This document shows positions 21,090 to 29,611 of a stretch of DNA of 31,671 nt, in pieces (position 1 is the first letter of the stretch; each line of letters opens with the position of its first letter). The translations under genes were made by a program, and so were the position numbers. The notes beneath the pieces were generated by a model, which was given only the letters and a program-made list of their open reading frames with translations, was not told the origin of the DNA and did no database searches. The DNA comes from a virus. Location of the stretch: positions 1 to 31,671 of the IMG/VR virus record IMGVR_UViG_3300009155_000158. One strand, written 5' to 3'.

Positions 21090-21419
21090 ATGGCTAATGC
21101 CTTCCAAGCGGGTGCGTTCCAGGCAGACAGCTTTCAGGTAGGCGTTGTAGTAGTTGTTACGGGCGTATCGGCAACCGGAAGTATTGGAACTGTATTCGTT
21201 GCTTCAGGCGCAATTGCCGTAGTCACCGGGGTGCAGGCAACTGGGTCTATTGGAACTGTCGTAATAGCTGCTGGCGCTACTGCCTTCCCCACAAGTGTTA
21301 CAGCGTTTGGTCGGATTGGACAAGTCTTGGTCTGGGGGCTGATACCAAACAGCCAAACCCCGAACTGGGCTACCATAGGTAACGCCCAAACACCAAACTG
21401 GCAACTCATTGCCGCTTAG
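21090..21419 (+). CDS. repeat-bearing beta virion protein
   Basis: A 109-residue protein in which VTGVSATGSIGTVFVASGAI and VTGVQATGSIGTVVIAAGAT are two direct repeats, with a third weaker copy, VTAFGRIGQVLVWG. The N-terminus (FQAGAFQADSFQVG) and the C-terminus (QTPNWATIGNAQTPNWQLI) also contain short duplications. This protein type is frequent in aquatic phage metagenomes, I believe next to fibre genes. It is probably a beta-helix or beta-solenoid stalk. No function is known. Confidence 0.7.
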   Translation: MANAFQAGAFQADSFQVGVVVVVTGVSATGSIGTVFVASGAIAVVTGVQATGSIGTVVIAAGATAFPTSVTAFGRIGQVLVWGLIPNSQTPNWATIGNAQTPNWQLIAA

Positions 21420-21427
21420 GAGCAGAA

Positions 21428-21850
21428 ATGCCAGCAAGCTATACTACAAGTCTTAAACTTACTCTGCCTGCGGATGGCGACACCAACTGGGGTACGGTAG
21501 TTAACAATGGCATTACGTCTTTAATAGACTCTTCTGTTGCTGGTACAGCGTCTGTTGCCCACGACAATACAGCCAACTACACCCTTACGTCTTCAAATGG
21601 GGCGGCAGACGAAGCCCGGAAGATGTTTCTTAATATTACGGGAACCTTAACCGCTGATAGAAACGTAGTTTGCCCAACAGTTTCTAAGCTGTACTTCATC
21701 ACAAACTCTACCACGGGCGGGTTTTCTGTAACCCTAAAGACTTCTGCGGGTACGGGCATCTTAGTGCCTAACGGGCGCAGCGTTGTTTTGTATTGTGATG
21801 CAACAAATGTGGTCAACGCTTTGTCGGCCCCCGCTGGTGGTACGTTCTAA
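21428..21850 (+). CDS. tail-fibre-type protein ending in GGTF
   Basis: A 140-residue protein whose start (YTTSLKLTLPADGDTNWGTV, VNNGITSLIDSSVAGTA) is a typical phage fibre N-terminal module. A compact beta domain follows (MFLNITGTLTADRNVVCPTV, KLYFITNSTTGGFSVTLKTS). It ends ALSAPAGGTF, sharing the final GGTF with 18165-18752. It is likely a fibre or fibre-tip subunit. The gene has a GGAG-type ribosome binding site. Confidence 0.78.
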   Translation: MPASYTTSLKLTLPADGDTNWGTVVNNGITSLIDSSVAGTASVAHDNTANYTLTSSNGAADEARKMFLNITGTLTADRNVVCPTVSKLYFITNSTTGGFSVTLKTSAGTGILVPNGRSVVLYCDATNVVNALSAPAGGTF

Positions 21851-21859
21851 GGACACGCC

Positions 21860-23767
21860 ATGCCGTTGAAGAAGATCACCCTCAAGCCCGGTGTAAACAG
21901 AGAAAACACGCGCTATACCAATGAAGGCGGCTGGTACGATTGCGACAAGATTCGGTTTCGTCAAGGCACTCCAGAGAAGATCGGTGGCTGGTCACCTGTA
22001 ACGCCTAGCGCTACGTACCTGGGTACTGCCCGGTCTTTGTGGCCCTGGACGACCAACAGTTCGTTTCCTTACCTTGGTGTCGGTACTAACCTCAAGTACT
22101 ACATTGAATCGGGTTCTGTTTACAACGACATCACTCCTATCCGAGCAACAACCGCTGCCGGTGCTGTTACGTTTGCAGCAACAAATGGGTCGGCAACTAT
22201 TACGGTCACTAACGCAGCATTTGGTTCTAGTGCTGGCGACTTTGTGACTTTCTCTGGTGCTGTCAGTCTTGGTGGCAACATCACTGCCGCTGTTCTGAAT
22301 CAAAACTACCAGATAGCCACAGTCATAAGCGTAAACTCTTACACCATTACAGCCACAGCAACAGCAAGTGCTTCTGATAGCGGGAATGGCGGTGGCTCGA
22401 CTGTTGGCGCGTATGAAGTTCCAGTAGGGTATGCGATCAACGTATCTCTTTACGGTTGGGGTGCGGGAACTTGGGGTGGTGGGGGATGGGGCACAGGTAC
22501 TACATCCGCAAGCCAAATTCGCATTTGGAACGCGCAAAACTTTGGTCAAGACTTGATCTTTGGGCCTAAAGGTGGACTGCTGTACTACTGGAGCACTTCT
22601 GGTTCTCCGCTGACCTCCCGTGGGGTTGCTCTGTCTTCGTTAGCTGGGGCGTCTGATACCCCGCTATTCCAAAATTTACTGCTTGTGTCTGACACATCTA
22701 GGTTTGTGTTTGCCTTTGGTACTAATGATTACGGTAGCGTTGAACTAGACCCGATGCTCATCCGTTGGTCTGACCAAGAAGACGCAGTCAATTGGACACC
22801 CGCAGCAACCAACCAAGCGGGTAGCCTTCGTCTTTCTCATGGCTCATCTATTGTTGCGGTTGCTCAGACCCGGCAGGAAATTCTTGTTTGGACTGATACA
22901 GCGCTGTACTCATTGCAGTACGTTGGGACGCCCATTGTTTGGAGTTCTACCCTTCTTTCTGACAACGTCTCAATCCTGAGTGACCGGGCATGGTCAACTG
23001 CTTCTGGCAAGACGTATTGGATGGGGATAGACAAGTTCTATGTTTACGAGGGTGCGACAAGTACGCTAGTTTGTGACCTTCGGCAGTACATCTTTGATGA
23101 CATTCCGGGCATCAACAACGATCAAAACGCGCAGATATTTTCTTCCACGGTAGAAAAGTTTAACGAAGTGTGGTGGTTCTACTGTTCAGCCGGTAGTACC
23201 ACAATTGACAGGTATGTAATCTTTAACTATACCGAAAGACTCTGGTACTACGGCACTATGGTTCGTACTGCCTGGATAGACGCAAGTGTTCTTAACCATT
23301 TGCCAATTGCCGCCGATGATACAAACAAGAAACTGATGTATCAAGAAACCGGGACTGATGACCTCTCAACTAACACGGCAGTGGCAATCACCTCATACAT
23401 CACTTCTGCTGAATTTGATTTAGACGACGGCAACAACTTTTCATTTATCTGGCGTATGTTGCCCGACATTACGTTTCGGGGTTCTTCTGCTGCAAGCCCT
23501 GCGGCGACCATGTACCTGCTGCCGTTGTCCAATTCAGGTTCTGGATACAACAACAATACCTCTACAAACAGCAATCAGTCTGTGGCTGACCAAAGCTCAG
23601 CGGGAGTTACTAGGACTGGCACTTACCCTGTTGAACAGTTTACCGGTCAGGTTTACACGCGAGTCCGTGGACGGCAGTTGTCAATCAAAGTAGAATCGAC
23701 TGCACTAGGGGTGCAATGGCAGCTTGGCGCACCTAGACTTGACATCAGACCTGATGGACGAAGATGA
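21860..23767 (+). CDS. tail nozzle/stabilisation-type protein
   Basis: A 635-residue protein of the size and position of the podovirus nozzle or tail-stabilisation proteins (T7 gp12, P22 gp10). The N-terminus has PGVNRENTRYTNEGGWYDCD and KIRFRQGTPEKIGGW, a sequence pattern I recall from many aquatic podovirus nozzle proteins. A separate Ig-like/beta insert (about residues 96-190; ATNGSATITVTNAAFG, GDFVTFSGAVSLGG) is followed by beta-propeller-like strands with QILVWTDTALYSLQY and NEVWWFYCSAGSTTIDRYVI. The end is NNTSTNSNQ, then a strand-rich tail. The last codons overlap the next start by four bases. The insert looks like an exchangeable surface module. Confidence 0.78.
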   Translation: MPLKKITLKPGVNRENTRYTNEGGWYDCDKIRFRQGTPEKIGGWSPVTPSATYLGTARSLWPWTTNSSFPYLGVGTNLKYYIESGSVYNDITPIRATTAAGAVTFAATNGSATITVTNAAFGSSAGDFVTFSGAVSLGGNITAAVLNQNYQIATVISVNSYTITATATASASDSGNGGGSTVGAYEVPVGYAINVSLYGWGAGTWGGGGWGTGTTSASQIRIWNAQNFGQDLIFGPKGGLLYYWSTSGSPLTSRGVALSSLAGASDTPLFQNLLLVSDTSRFVFAFGTNDYGSVELDPMLIRWSDQEDAVNWTPAATNQAGSLRLSHGSSIVAVAQTRQEILVWTDTALYSLQYVGTPIVWSSTLLSDNVSILSDRAWSTASGKTYWMGIDKFYVYEGATSTLVCDLRQYIFDDIPGINNDQNAQIFSSTVEKFNEVWWFYCSAGSTTIDRYVIFNYTERLWYYGTMVRTAWIDASVLNHLPIAADDTNKKLMYQETGTDDLSTNTAVAITSYITSAEFDLDDGNNFSFIWRMLPDITFRGSSAASPAATMYLLPLSNSGSGYNNNTSTNSNQSVADQSSAGVTRTGTYPVEQFTGQVYTRVRGRQLSIKVESTALGVQWQLGAPRLDIRPDGRR

Positions 23768-23952
23768 GCATTCCAACCGCTTTCGTTGCACCTAACTTGC
23801 CTCTGGCTACGGCAGAGTACGACCGCAGCTTAGAAGAGCGGTTTAGGAATGCTGAACGGGTCTACTTTGCTCTCCTTGACAACCAAAACCGGGTCATCAA
23901 CGAGCAAGTCTCATCTAACCAAACGCTGATCTGGTTAAACGCTTGGGCCTAG
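23764..23952 (+). CDS. small virion-module protein
   Basis: A 62-residue protein with VAPNLPLATAEYDRSLEERF and RNAERVYFALLDNQNRVINE, ending in a Trp-rich tail. It overlaps the nozzle gene by four bases and lies two bases before the next gene, so it is co-translated with the tail genes. No family was recognised. It may be a tail-tip or assembly protein. Confidence 0.7.
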   Translation: MSIPTAFVAPNLPLATAEYDRSLEERFRNAERVYFALLDNQNRVINEQVSSNQTLIWLNAWA

Positions 23953-23953
23953 C

Positions 23954-24292
23954 ATGGCAAATTATCAGACCATCACCGCTGTAAAGCTAGGCCAAGCGGC
24001 TATCACGGCCACCATTGCTACGATTTACACAACCCCTGCGCTATCCAAAACCTATGTCAAACAGCTTGACATCTGCAACACCACGGCTGGGGCGCTGACT
24101 GTAAATGTTCATCTTGTGCCCGTAAGCGGTACAGCGGGCACTGCCAATGCTATTTACTACACGTTTTCAGTAGCTGCCAATAGTGTTCTTCAGTGGAAAG
24201 GCATTCAAGTTATGAATGCTGGAGAAACAATACAGGTCAAAGCTTCTTCAACCGGGTTGACTATTACCGCCAGTGGTGGGGAGGCTGTTTAA
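23954..24292 (+). CDS. beta-sandwich virion protein
   Basis: A 112-residue protein of alternating strands (YVKQLDICNTTAGALTVNVH, NAIYYTFSVAANSVLQWKGI, ETIQVKASSTGLTITASGGE). This jelly-roll style recurs in phage fibre-knob or decoration proteins. It ends one base before the large internal protein gene. The function is inferred only from fold-like pattern and place. Confidence 0.7.
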   Translation: MANYQTITAVKLGQAAITATIATIYTTPALSKTYVKQLDICNTTAGALTVNVHLVPVSGTAGTANAIYYTFSVAANSVLQWKGIQVMNAGETIQVKASSTGLTITASGGEAV

Positions 24293-27037
24293 ATGGCAAC
24301 AAAACCACCTGAAGGCTGGTCTACTGGCCCTGCTGGAATACAACTTGGTCAAGGTGAAGTTGGTACGGTTGATGTTCCTTGGTATCTTCAAGGGACTGGC
24401 CCCGCTACCTATACTGCTGGGGAAGGGCAAGATCAAACTACTGGAATCTTAGGCCCAGAAACCATACCGCAGGATGTTGCTTGGAGGCAGGTTGCCCCTA
24501 ATAAATATCAGACCCAACGCTTTGACGATACCGGGTTAATTGACAAGCCGTTAGATGTAGACTTGACAGATCCTAATGAATGGATTGCTCAGTTAATTAT
24601 TGGCGCCGGTATGGCGGGGGTGCTTGGGCCGTTAGCTGGTAATTTGGGTGCTGCGGTTGCTCCTGGGTTGAGCACTACCGCACAGATGGCAATAGGCCAA
24701 GGTCTTGTCAATGCTGGTAAGACGTTTGGTCTAGGCGGGAATTTAGGGGATATAGCCAAAGCGGGTGTTTTAGGTGGAGCCACGTCGTATGCTACTTCGG
24801 CTATTGGTGATATTTTACCTAAAAATGTTGCTAATACAGGCATAACGTCTTTAGATACAGCTTTAAACAAAGGCATTCAATCTGCTGCTGGTAGTGGCGT
24901 AACGTCCCTTTTAACTGGCAATAAGAACGCCCTTCAAGATGCTTTGATGGCTGGTGCCAGTGCTGCTGCCGGGTCTGGTGCAAACAGCGCAATGGAATCA
25001 ACCTTTGGAAACACAGGGTTGCCCGCCCCGGCTGCAAACATTTTAAGCTCAGCCGCATTGGCAGCAGTTATGGGCAAAGACCCTGGCAAATATGCTTTGA
25101 AATCTGCATTGGGTGAGATTACAGGGGCTATTAAAGGATCTGCTCCTTCAGGAAATTCTGGAGCAACAGGGTCAACAGGTGCGCGTGGCTTAGCAAATTT
25201 AAATGAAGAGTATGACGATAATAGTTCTTTGTTTTCAAATAGCAAAGGAGAGCTAGCTTCACTTGATACAAGCGGACAACGCTATGTCCCCGGCTCAAAT
25301 CCATTGCTTCCTCAAAATGTAGCCGCAGCACAAAATGCAGCAGCAGAGCAAGAACAATTACTTGCTTTTGCCAATCAAGCAAATGGGCAATTTGGTTTAA
25401 CTCCCCAGCAAGAAGAAGCTTTAAATGCTTATACCAAAGATTTAATAAACCTAGGACTTACAAAAGATTCTGCTGCCGGAATAACATCTGTTCCTGATGA
25501 AATCCAAGCGTTAATACAGGCTGGGCTTACCCCTGATTCTGCTGCTGCTGTGGCTGGGCCAGAGGGTATTGAAGCATTAGCAAAAGATTTCCCCCCTGAG
25601 TCTTTTAATCAAACTCCATCCGGGGCCGCACCATCTACTTCTTTAGCGGAAGATAACCTTTTTGACTTAGGGGAAAATTTTGGCACATTTGCCGAACGTC
25701 CCGAAACATCCGCTGATACAGATGCTGCACCGCAACAAGTTGATATTACAGGCCACAACTTTGATTTAGAACTAATGCGTTTTCTTGAGGCCAATGGCCT
25801 TACGGCTGATGAAGCGCAGAAGGTTCTTATTACCGGCAAAGACAAAACTGCCGGAACAGATTACAACTCGTTTTACGAAACCCCTGGAAGTTCATTAACC
25901 CCCAAAGTTGTTGTTCAAGGACAAACGCCACCTAAAGACACTGCGGTTGATGATTTAATGGCAATGTTAAATCAATATGATCCGCAGCTTGATAACGCTC
26001 AAAGAGTTGAAATAACCGGTAAAGCGTCTCCTATTGATGAACTAGCCGCCTTGTTAAGTCCTAATGACACAACGCAAAGAGTTGATATAACTGGAACTGC
26101 CCCTAAAACATTGCCAATAGATTCTGATTTAAATTTAGACAGGTACTACCCAGGCGATACGCAAACAGAAGCGCCCTCGACCTCGGATAAGCTAACAGAT
26201 GATTTGCTCCAAAAAGTTGAAATAACTGGCAAAATTCCTCCTATTGATGAGTTATTGGCGTTGTTAAATCCTAGTGATACAACGCAAAGGGTAGATATAA
26301 CAGGTACAACCCCCCTTGATTACTCTTCTTTAGAATACCCTCTAGGGCCAGAAGATGAAACGCCAAAAGTTGTAATAGAAGGCAAAACACCACCAATCCC
26401 ATTTGTTGACTATTCTGACTTAAACAACATTCCTACAGAAATAGAAGATGAAACGCCGCAAGTTGTAATAGAAGGCAAAACACCACCGATTCCATTTTTT
26501 GACTATTCTGTTTTAGACAACATTCCTACAGAAACAGAAGATGGGACGCCGCAAGTTGTAATAAAAGGGCAAACACCACCGACTCCGTTTATTGATTATT
26601 CTGATTTAGACAATATCCCCAAAGAAGAACTTATTCCAGACGCCCAACAAGTTGTAATTAGGGATAAGCTTGTAGACGAGCCTCCATTTGATGGTCATGT
26701 AATGCCTCCTGTTGAGCAACCTGTTCAGGTGCCTGTTGCTCCAGACAAGCCAATTGTTGATCCCATTAGACCGCCAATTAAGCCTATAGTTGACCCAATA
26801 CGGCCAATAATTAAGCCTATAGTTGACCCTAAAGTCACCACGACATCGGGGGGGAACATTACAATTCCCGGAATGACTCAGCAGTTGCATCAAGAGCTTA
26901 TGCAGCTTCCAGATTTTGATTTGGAAAAACTGTTAAGCCCATCGCTTTATGCTTACCACCAAGCGCAGAAGCGTAAACAAACATCTCAAGAAGACCAAAT
27001 GGCGGCGCTTCTTAACCAGCTTGGATACAGGAGTTAA
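24293..27037 (+). CDS. large internal/ejection-type virion protein with repeated VxIxG motif
   Basis: A 914-residue protein. Residues about 97-300 are Gly/Ala-rich with glycine-zipper-like membrane-active segments (IIGAGMAGVLGPLAGNLGAA; AGASAAAGSGANSAMES). Residues about 480-800 carry about eleven copies of a short V-x-I/V-x-G motif (DITGHN, LITGKD, VVQGQT, EITGKA, DITGTA, EITGKI, DITGTT, VIEGKT twice, VIKGQT, VIRDKL). Three tandem 31-residue units (687-779) end this part. A Pro-rich 11-residue triple repeat (KPIVDPIRPPI; from residue 819) follows, then a short helical end. Position near the right end of the structural genes and the membrane-active N-terminal half fit a protein that leaves the head with DNA. 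No enzyme motif was found. Confidence 0.7.
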   Translation: MATKPPEGWSTGPAGIQLGQGEVGTVDVPWYLQGTGPATYTAGEGQDQTTGILGPETIPQDVAWRQVAPNKYQTQRFDDTGLIDKPLDVDLTDPNEWIAQLIIGAGMAGVLGPLAGNLGAAVAPGLSTTAQMAIGQGLVNAGKTFGLGGNLGDIAKAGVLGGATSYATSAIGDILPKNVANTGITSLDTALNKGIQSAAGSGVTSLLTGNKNALQDALMAGASAAAGSGANSAMESTFGNTGLPAPAANILSSAALAAVMGKDPGKYALKSALGEITGAIKGSAPSGNSGATGSTGARGLANLNEEYDDNSSLFSNSKGELASLDTSGQRYVPGSNPLLPQNVAAAQNAAAEQEQLLAFANQANGQFGLTPQQEEALNAYTKDLINLGLTKDSAAGITSVPDEIQALIQAGLTPDSAAAVAGPEGIEALAKDFPPESFNQTPSGAAPSTSLAEDNLFDLGENFGTFAERPETSADTDAAPQQVDITGHNFDLELMRFLEANGLTADEAQKVLITGKDKTAGTDYNSFYETPGSSLTPKVVVQGQTPPKDTAVDDLMAMLNQYDPQLDNAQRVEITGKASPIDELAALLSPNDTTQRVDITGTAPKTLPIDSDLNLDRYYPGDTQTEAPSTSDKLTDDLLQKVEITGKIPPIDELLALLNPSDTTQRVDITGTTPLDYSSLEYPLGPEDETPKVVIEGKTPPIPFVDYSDLNNIPTEIEDETPQVVIEGKTPPIPFFDYSVLDNIPTETEDGTPQVVIKGQTPPTPFIDYSDLDNIPKEELIPDAQQVVIRDKLVDEPPFDGHVMPPVEQPVQVPVAPDKPIVDPIRPPIKPIVDPIRPIIKPIVDPKVTTTSGGNITIPGMTQQLHQELMQLPDFDLEKLLSPSLYAYHQAQKRKQTSQEDQMAALLNQLGYRS
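26009..26317 (+). repeat. two diverged coding repeats of VEITGK..VDITGT block
   Basis: VEITGKASPIDELAALLSPN / DTTQRVDITGTAP is followed about 200 bp later by VEITGKIPPIDELLALLNPS / DTTQRVDITGTTP. The copies are diverged in third positions. They are part of the VxIxG motif series in the 24293-27037 protein. Confidence 0.8.
26351..26629 (+). repeat. three tandem 93-bp coding repeats (31 residues)
   Basis: Units at 26351-26443, 26444-26536 and 26537-26629 each encode E-D-(E/G)-T-P-(K/Q)-VVI(E/K)G(K/Q)TPP...DYS(D/V)L(N/D)NIP, with no interruption. High DNA similarity between units 1 and 2 suggests recent duplication. Confidence 0.9.
26747..26829 (+). repeat. 33-bp proline-rich tandem repeat (2.5 copies)
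   Basis: Copies begin at 26747, 26780 and 26813, each encoding KPIVDPIRP(P/I)I (the third copy is partial). They form an extended Pro-rich spacer in the large internal protein. Confidence 0.85.
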
Positions 27038-27039
27038 TC

Positions 27040-29601
27040 ATGACGCTACAAGTCGATTCCAACGGTGAAGTGTATGACGATGGCGTCACGCCAGAGGTAA
27101 CTAAAGTAGATGCCAATGCGCGCTATGAACTAGAAAACCCATTAGTTGGTGGGGCAAATGGTACTAGTGCATATACGAATAAGAGCGGCACATATGTAAC
27201 AAATCCAGATGGAACTGTAGATTTTATTCCAAATGATTCTGGAGTTATTACATACACAGATCCAGTAACTGGAGAGGTTACAAAAAGCGGGGGCAATGCA
27301 ATAGGTGGATCATCCAGTGGTGGATCTGCTGGAGGCGGTTCAAATGTATTAAAGGGACTCCTAGACAAAGCAACCACCCCTGCTGGCCTTGCTGCTTTAG
27401 CAACTTTGCTTGGCGCTGCTATGGGCATGAATAAGCCCAATGCCTCTCCCGGATGGAAAGGCACGATTGATCCTAATGCGTATGTAGCCAATATGCAGCA
27501 GATAGAACAACCAGAGTACCAGCCTTACAGCGGCAAGCCTGTAATGGGCGGTAGGCAATTTACAGACATTTCTTACAGTAAAAAGGGCGAGGCTGCTCCT
27601 GCTCCGACAGTAAATGGTGTCCCGTTGGCTGATTACTTGGGCAGGAAAGGACTTGGTTCTTTACCTAAAGACTTTGGCCCCAAAGAAAACGATCAAGCTG
27701 GGCCATTGCAACCGGGTGAATCGTTTACACCAAAAACCGGTGTACCTTCGTTTGTAATGCCAGATGGTAGCGCCGTGCCAGAAGGCAAGTTTTATATGGA
27801 TGGGAGGCTTTTTGATAACCAAGAAAACCGTTTAGCTGTTGAGCCACCGCCAACCGGATGGCAGTCTAATTTAGGCCCGGATGATCGCCCCATGACAATG
27901 GACATAAAGCCAGGGGACATTATTGGTTTTAATGGAACCAATCCTATACTAGCACAAGCTAATACCGGTAATATTCTACAAGAAACTATGAATGCCAACT
28001 TAGGGGGGTTTGCAATGGGTGGTATTGCCAACCTAGCTCATGGCGGCAGGTATTTACACGGCGCTACTGATGGTATGGCGGATAAGCTTGATACCACTAT
28101 TGATGGGACACAAGCAGCTAAGCTAAGTCATGGTGAGTTTGTTATTCCTGCGGATGTTGTTTCTCATTTGGGGAATGGCAACTCCACTGCGGGTGCTGAT
28201 GTCTTGTATAAGATGATGGATCGGGTTCGTAAGGCTAGGACTGGCAACCCCAAACAAGGCAAACAGATCAACCCTGAAAAGTTTATGCCCGGTGGCTTGG
28301 CTGCTTTACCTGCCTATGCCAATGGTGGGGCAATTGCTTTTGAAACAGGAGACTTGGTTAAAGCCCCTGGAACAACGGCTACAGGAATGCCAGCAACCAA
28401 TGAATCCAACCTATCTTCTTGGGCTGGGCCGGGTATTTCTGACTATATCCAGAGGGGGACGGCAATTGCCAAACAGCCCTATCAGGCTTATAAAGGCCCA
28501 TTGACTGCTGGAACTTCTCCTTTACAGCAGCAGGCGTTTACAGCAGCAGGCAATCTTTCTACCCCAGGAAGCATTGCACAAGCGGCGGCTGGGGCTGGAG
28601 ATGTGGCAGCAAAGATGGGGCAGTTGAGCTACACCCCCGCCACAATGACAAATCAGTTTACTGCGCCGGGTGCTTACCAAGCATCAAACAATGCCAATCA
28701 ATACACTGCCACGAGTCCTTATAACGCATCAAATATAACGTCTAATACGTTCGGTGCGGAGCAAGCTCAACAGTACATGAACCCGTACTTACAAGCTTCT
28801 CTTGATCCTCAGTTGGCAGAGGCTCGTCGGCAATCTCAAATGACGCAGATGGCTAATGCCGCCAGGGCCACTCAGGCGGGGGCATTTGGCGGTAGTAGGG
28901 GCGCCTTGATGGATACAGAGACCCAAAGGAATCTTGGCACCAATCTGGCTAACATTACGGGTCAGGGCTACAATACGGCCTACAACAATGCTATGACTCA
29001 GTTTAATTCTGATCAAGGCAGAAACTTACAGGCGCAGCAGGCAAATGAAGCTTCAAGGCAATTTGGCGCAAATCAAGCTCTGTCTAACGCTCAAAACACT
29101 GCTCAGTACGGGCTGGCTGGTTTAAATGCTAACGAAGCATCTAGACAGTTTGGGGCGAATCAGGCTATGACCGCAGCACAACAGCAAGCGCAGTATGGTA
29201 ATTTGGCTCAAAGCCAGACCGAGCAGTCACGACAGTACGGTAATACATTTGGGTTAAATGCGCTTCAAGATCAATTGGGAGCGTACAACTCTCAAGGCAA
29301 CTTGGGCGCTATCCAAAACACTGCTGGTCTTGCTAACCTTAACGCAATGACTGCTGCCGGTAATGCTCAGCGGGATATTGAGGCTCAAGGGATTGCAGCC
29401 AAGAAAGCAGCGTTTGAAGAAGAGCGTAACGCCCCGATGGCTAACATCCTTGCTACGCAAGCTTTGTACAGAGGTCTGCCGGTGTCTACTGTTACTTCTA
29501 GCACAGCCACTACTCCGGCAATGGATATTGGTAAGGCTATCGGGCAAGGACAGGATGTGTACAAATCTGTAGACGAATTGCTTAACGGCAAAAAGCCATA
29601 A
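27040..29601 (+). CDS. large internal virion protein (ejection/tail-tip type)
   Basis: An 853-residue protein. Residues about 325-340 hold GG motifs (FAMGG, LAHGG). Residues about 341-383 (TDGMADKLDTTIDGTQAAKL, SHGEFVIPADVVSHLGNGNS) are a conserved stretch I have seen in virion proteins of aquatic phages. Another GG pair (FMPGG, YANGG) is near 420-430. Residues about 590-627 (MTQMANAARATQAGAFGGSR and on) and the Gln/Asn/Ala repeats at about 660-740 (ANEASRQFGANQALSNAQNT, then a similar copy) form long helices. The end has AAFEEERNAPMANILATQAL. Position among giant genes after the nozzle, low-complexity helices and lack of signals fit a core protein ejected with the DNA. This is inference from pattern, not a proven family. 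Confidence 0.72.
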   Translation: MTLQVDSNGEVYDDGVTPEVTKVDANARYELENPLVGGANGTSAYTNKSGTYVTNPDGTVDFIPNDSGVITYTDPVTGEVTKSGGNAIGGSSSGGSAGGGSNVLKGLLDKATTPAGLAALATLLGAAMGMNKPNASPGWKGTIDPNAYVANMQQIEQPEYQPYSGKPVMGGRQFTDISYSKKGEAAPAPTVNGVPLADYLGRKGLGSLPKDFGPKENDQAGPLQPGESFTPKTGVPSFVMPDGSAVPEGKFYMDGRLFDNQENRLAVEPPPTGWQSNLGPDDRPMTMDIKPGDIIGFNGTNPILAQANTGNILQETMNANLGGFAMGGIANLAHGGRYLHGATDGMADKLDTTIDGTQAAKLSHGEFVIPADVVSHLGNGNSTAGADVLYKMMDRVRKARTGNPKQGKQINPEKFMPGGLAALPAYANGGAIAFETGDLVKAPGTTATGMPATNESNLSSWAGPGISDYIQRGTAIAKQPYQAYKGPLTAGTSPLQQQAFTAAGNLSTPGSIAQAAAGAGDVAAKMGQLSYTPATMTNQFTAPGAYQASNNANQYTATSPYNASNITSNTFGAEQAQQYMNPYLQASLDPQLAEARRQSQMTQMANAARATQAGAFGGSRGALMDTETQRNLGTNLANITGQGYNTAYNNAMTQFNSDQGRNLQAQQANEASRQFGANQALSNAQNTAQYGLAGLNANEASRQFGANQAMTAAQQQAQYGNLAQSQTEQSRQYGNTFGLNALQDQLGAYNSQGNLGAIQNTAGLANLNAMTAAGNAQRDIEAQGIAAKKAAFEEERNAPMANILATQALYRGLPVSTVTSSTATTPAMDIGKAIGQGQDVYKSVDELLNGKKP
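29041..29230 (+). repeat. approximate helical coding repeats NEASRQFGANQA
   Basis: NEASRQFGANQALSNAQNTA and NEASRQFGANQAMTAAQQQA, followed by a weaker third copy (TEQSRQYGNTFGL), recur with a period of about 31 residues. They mark the helical part of the 27040-29601 protein. Confidence 0.8.
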
Positions 29602-29611
29602 GGAATAACAA

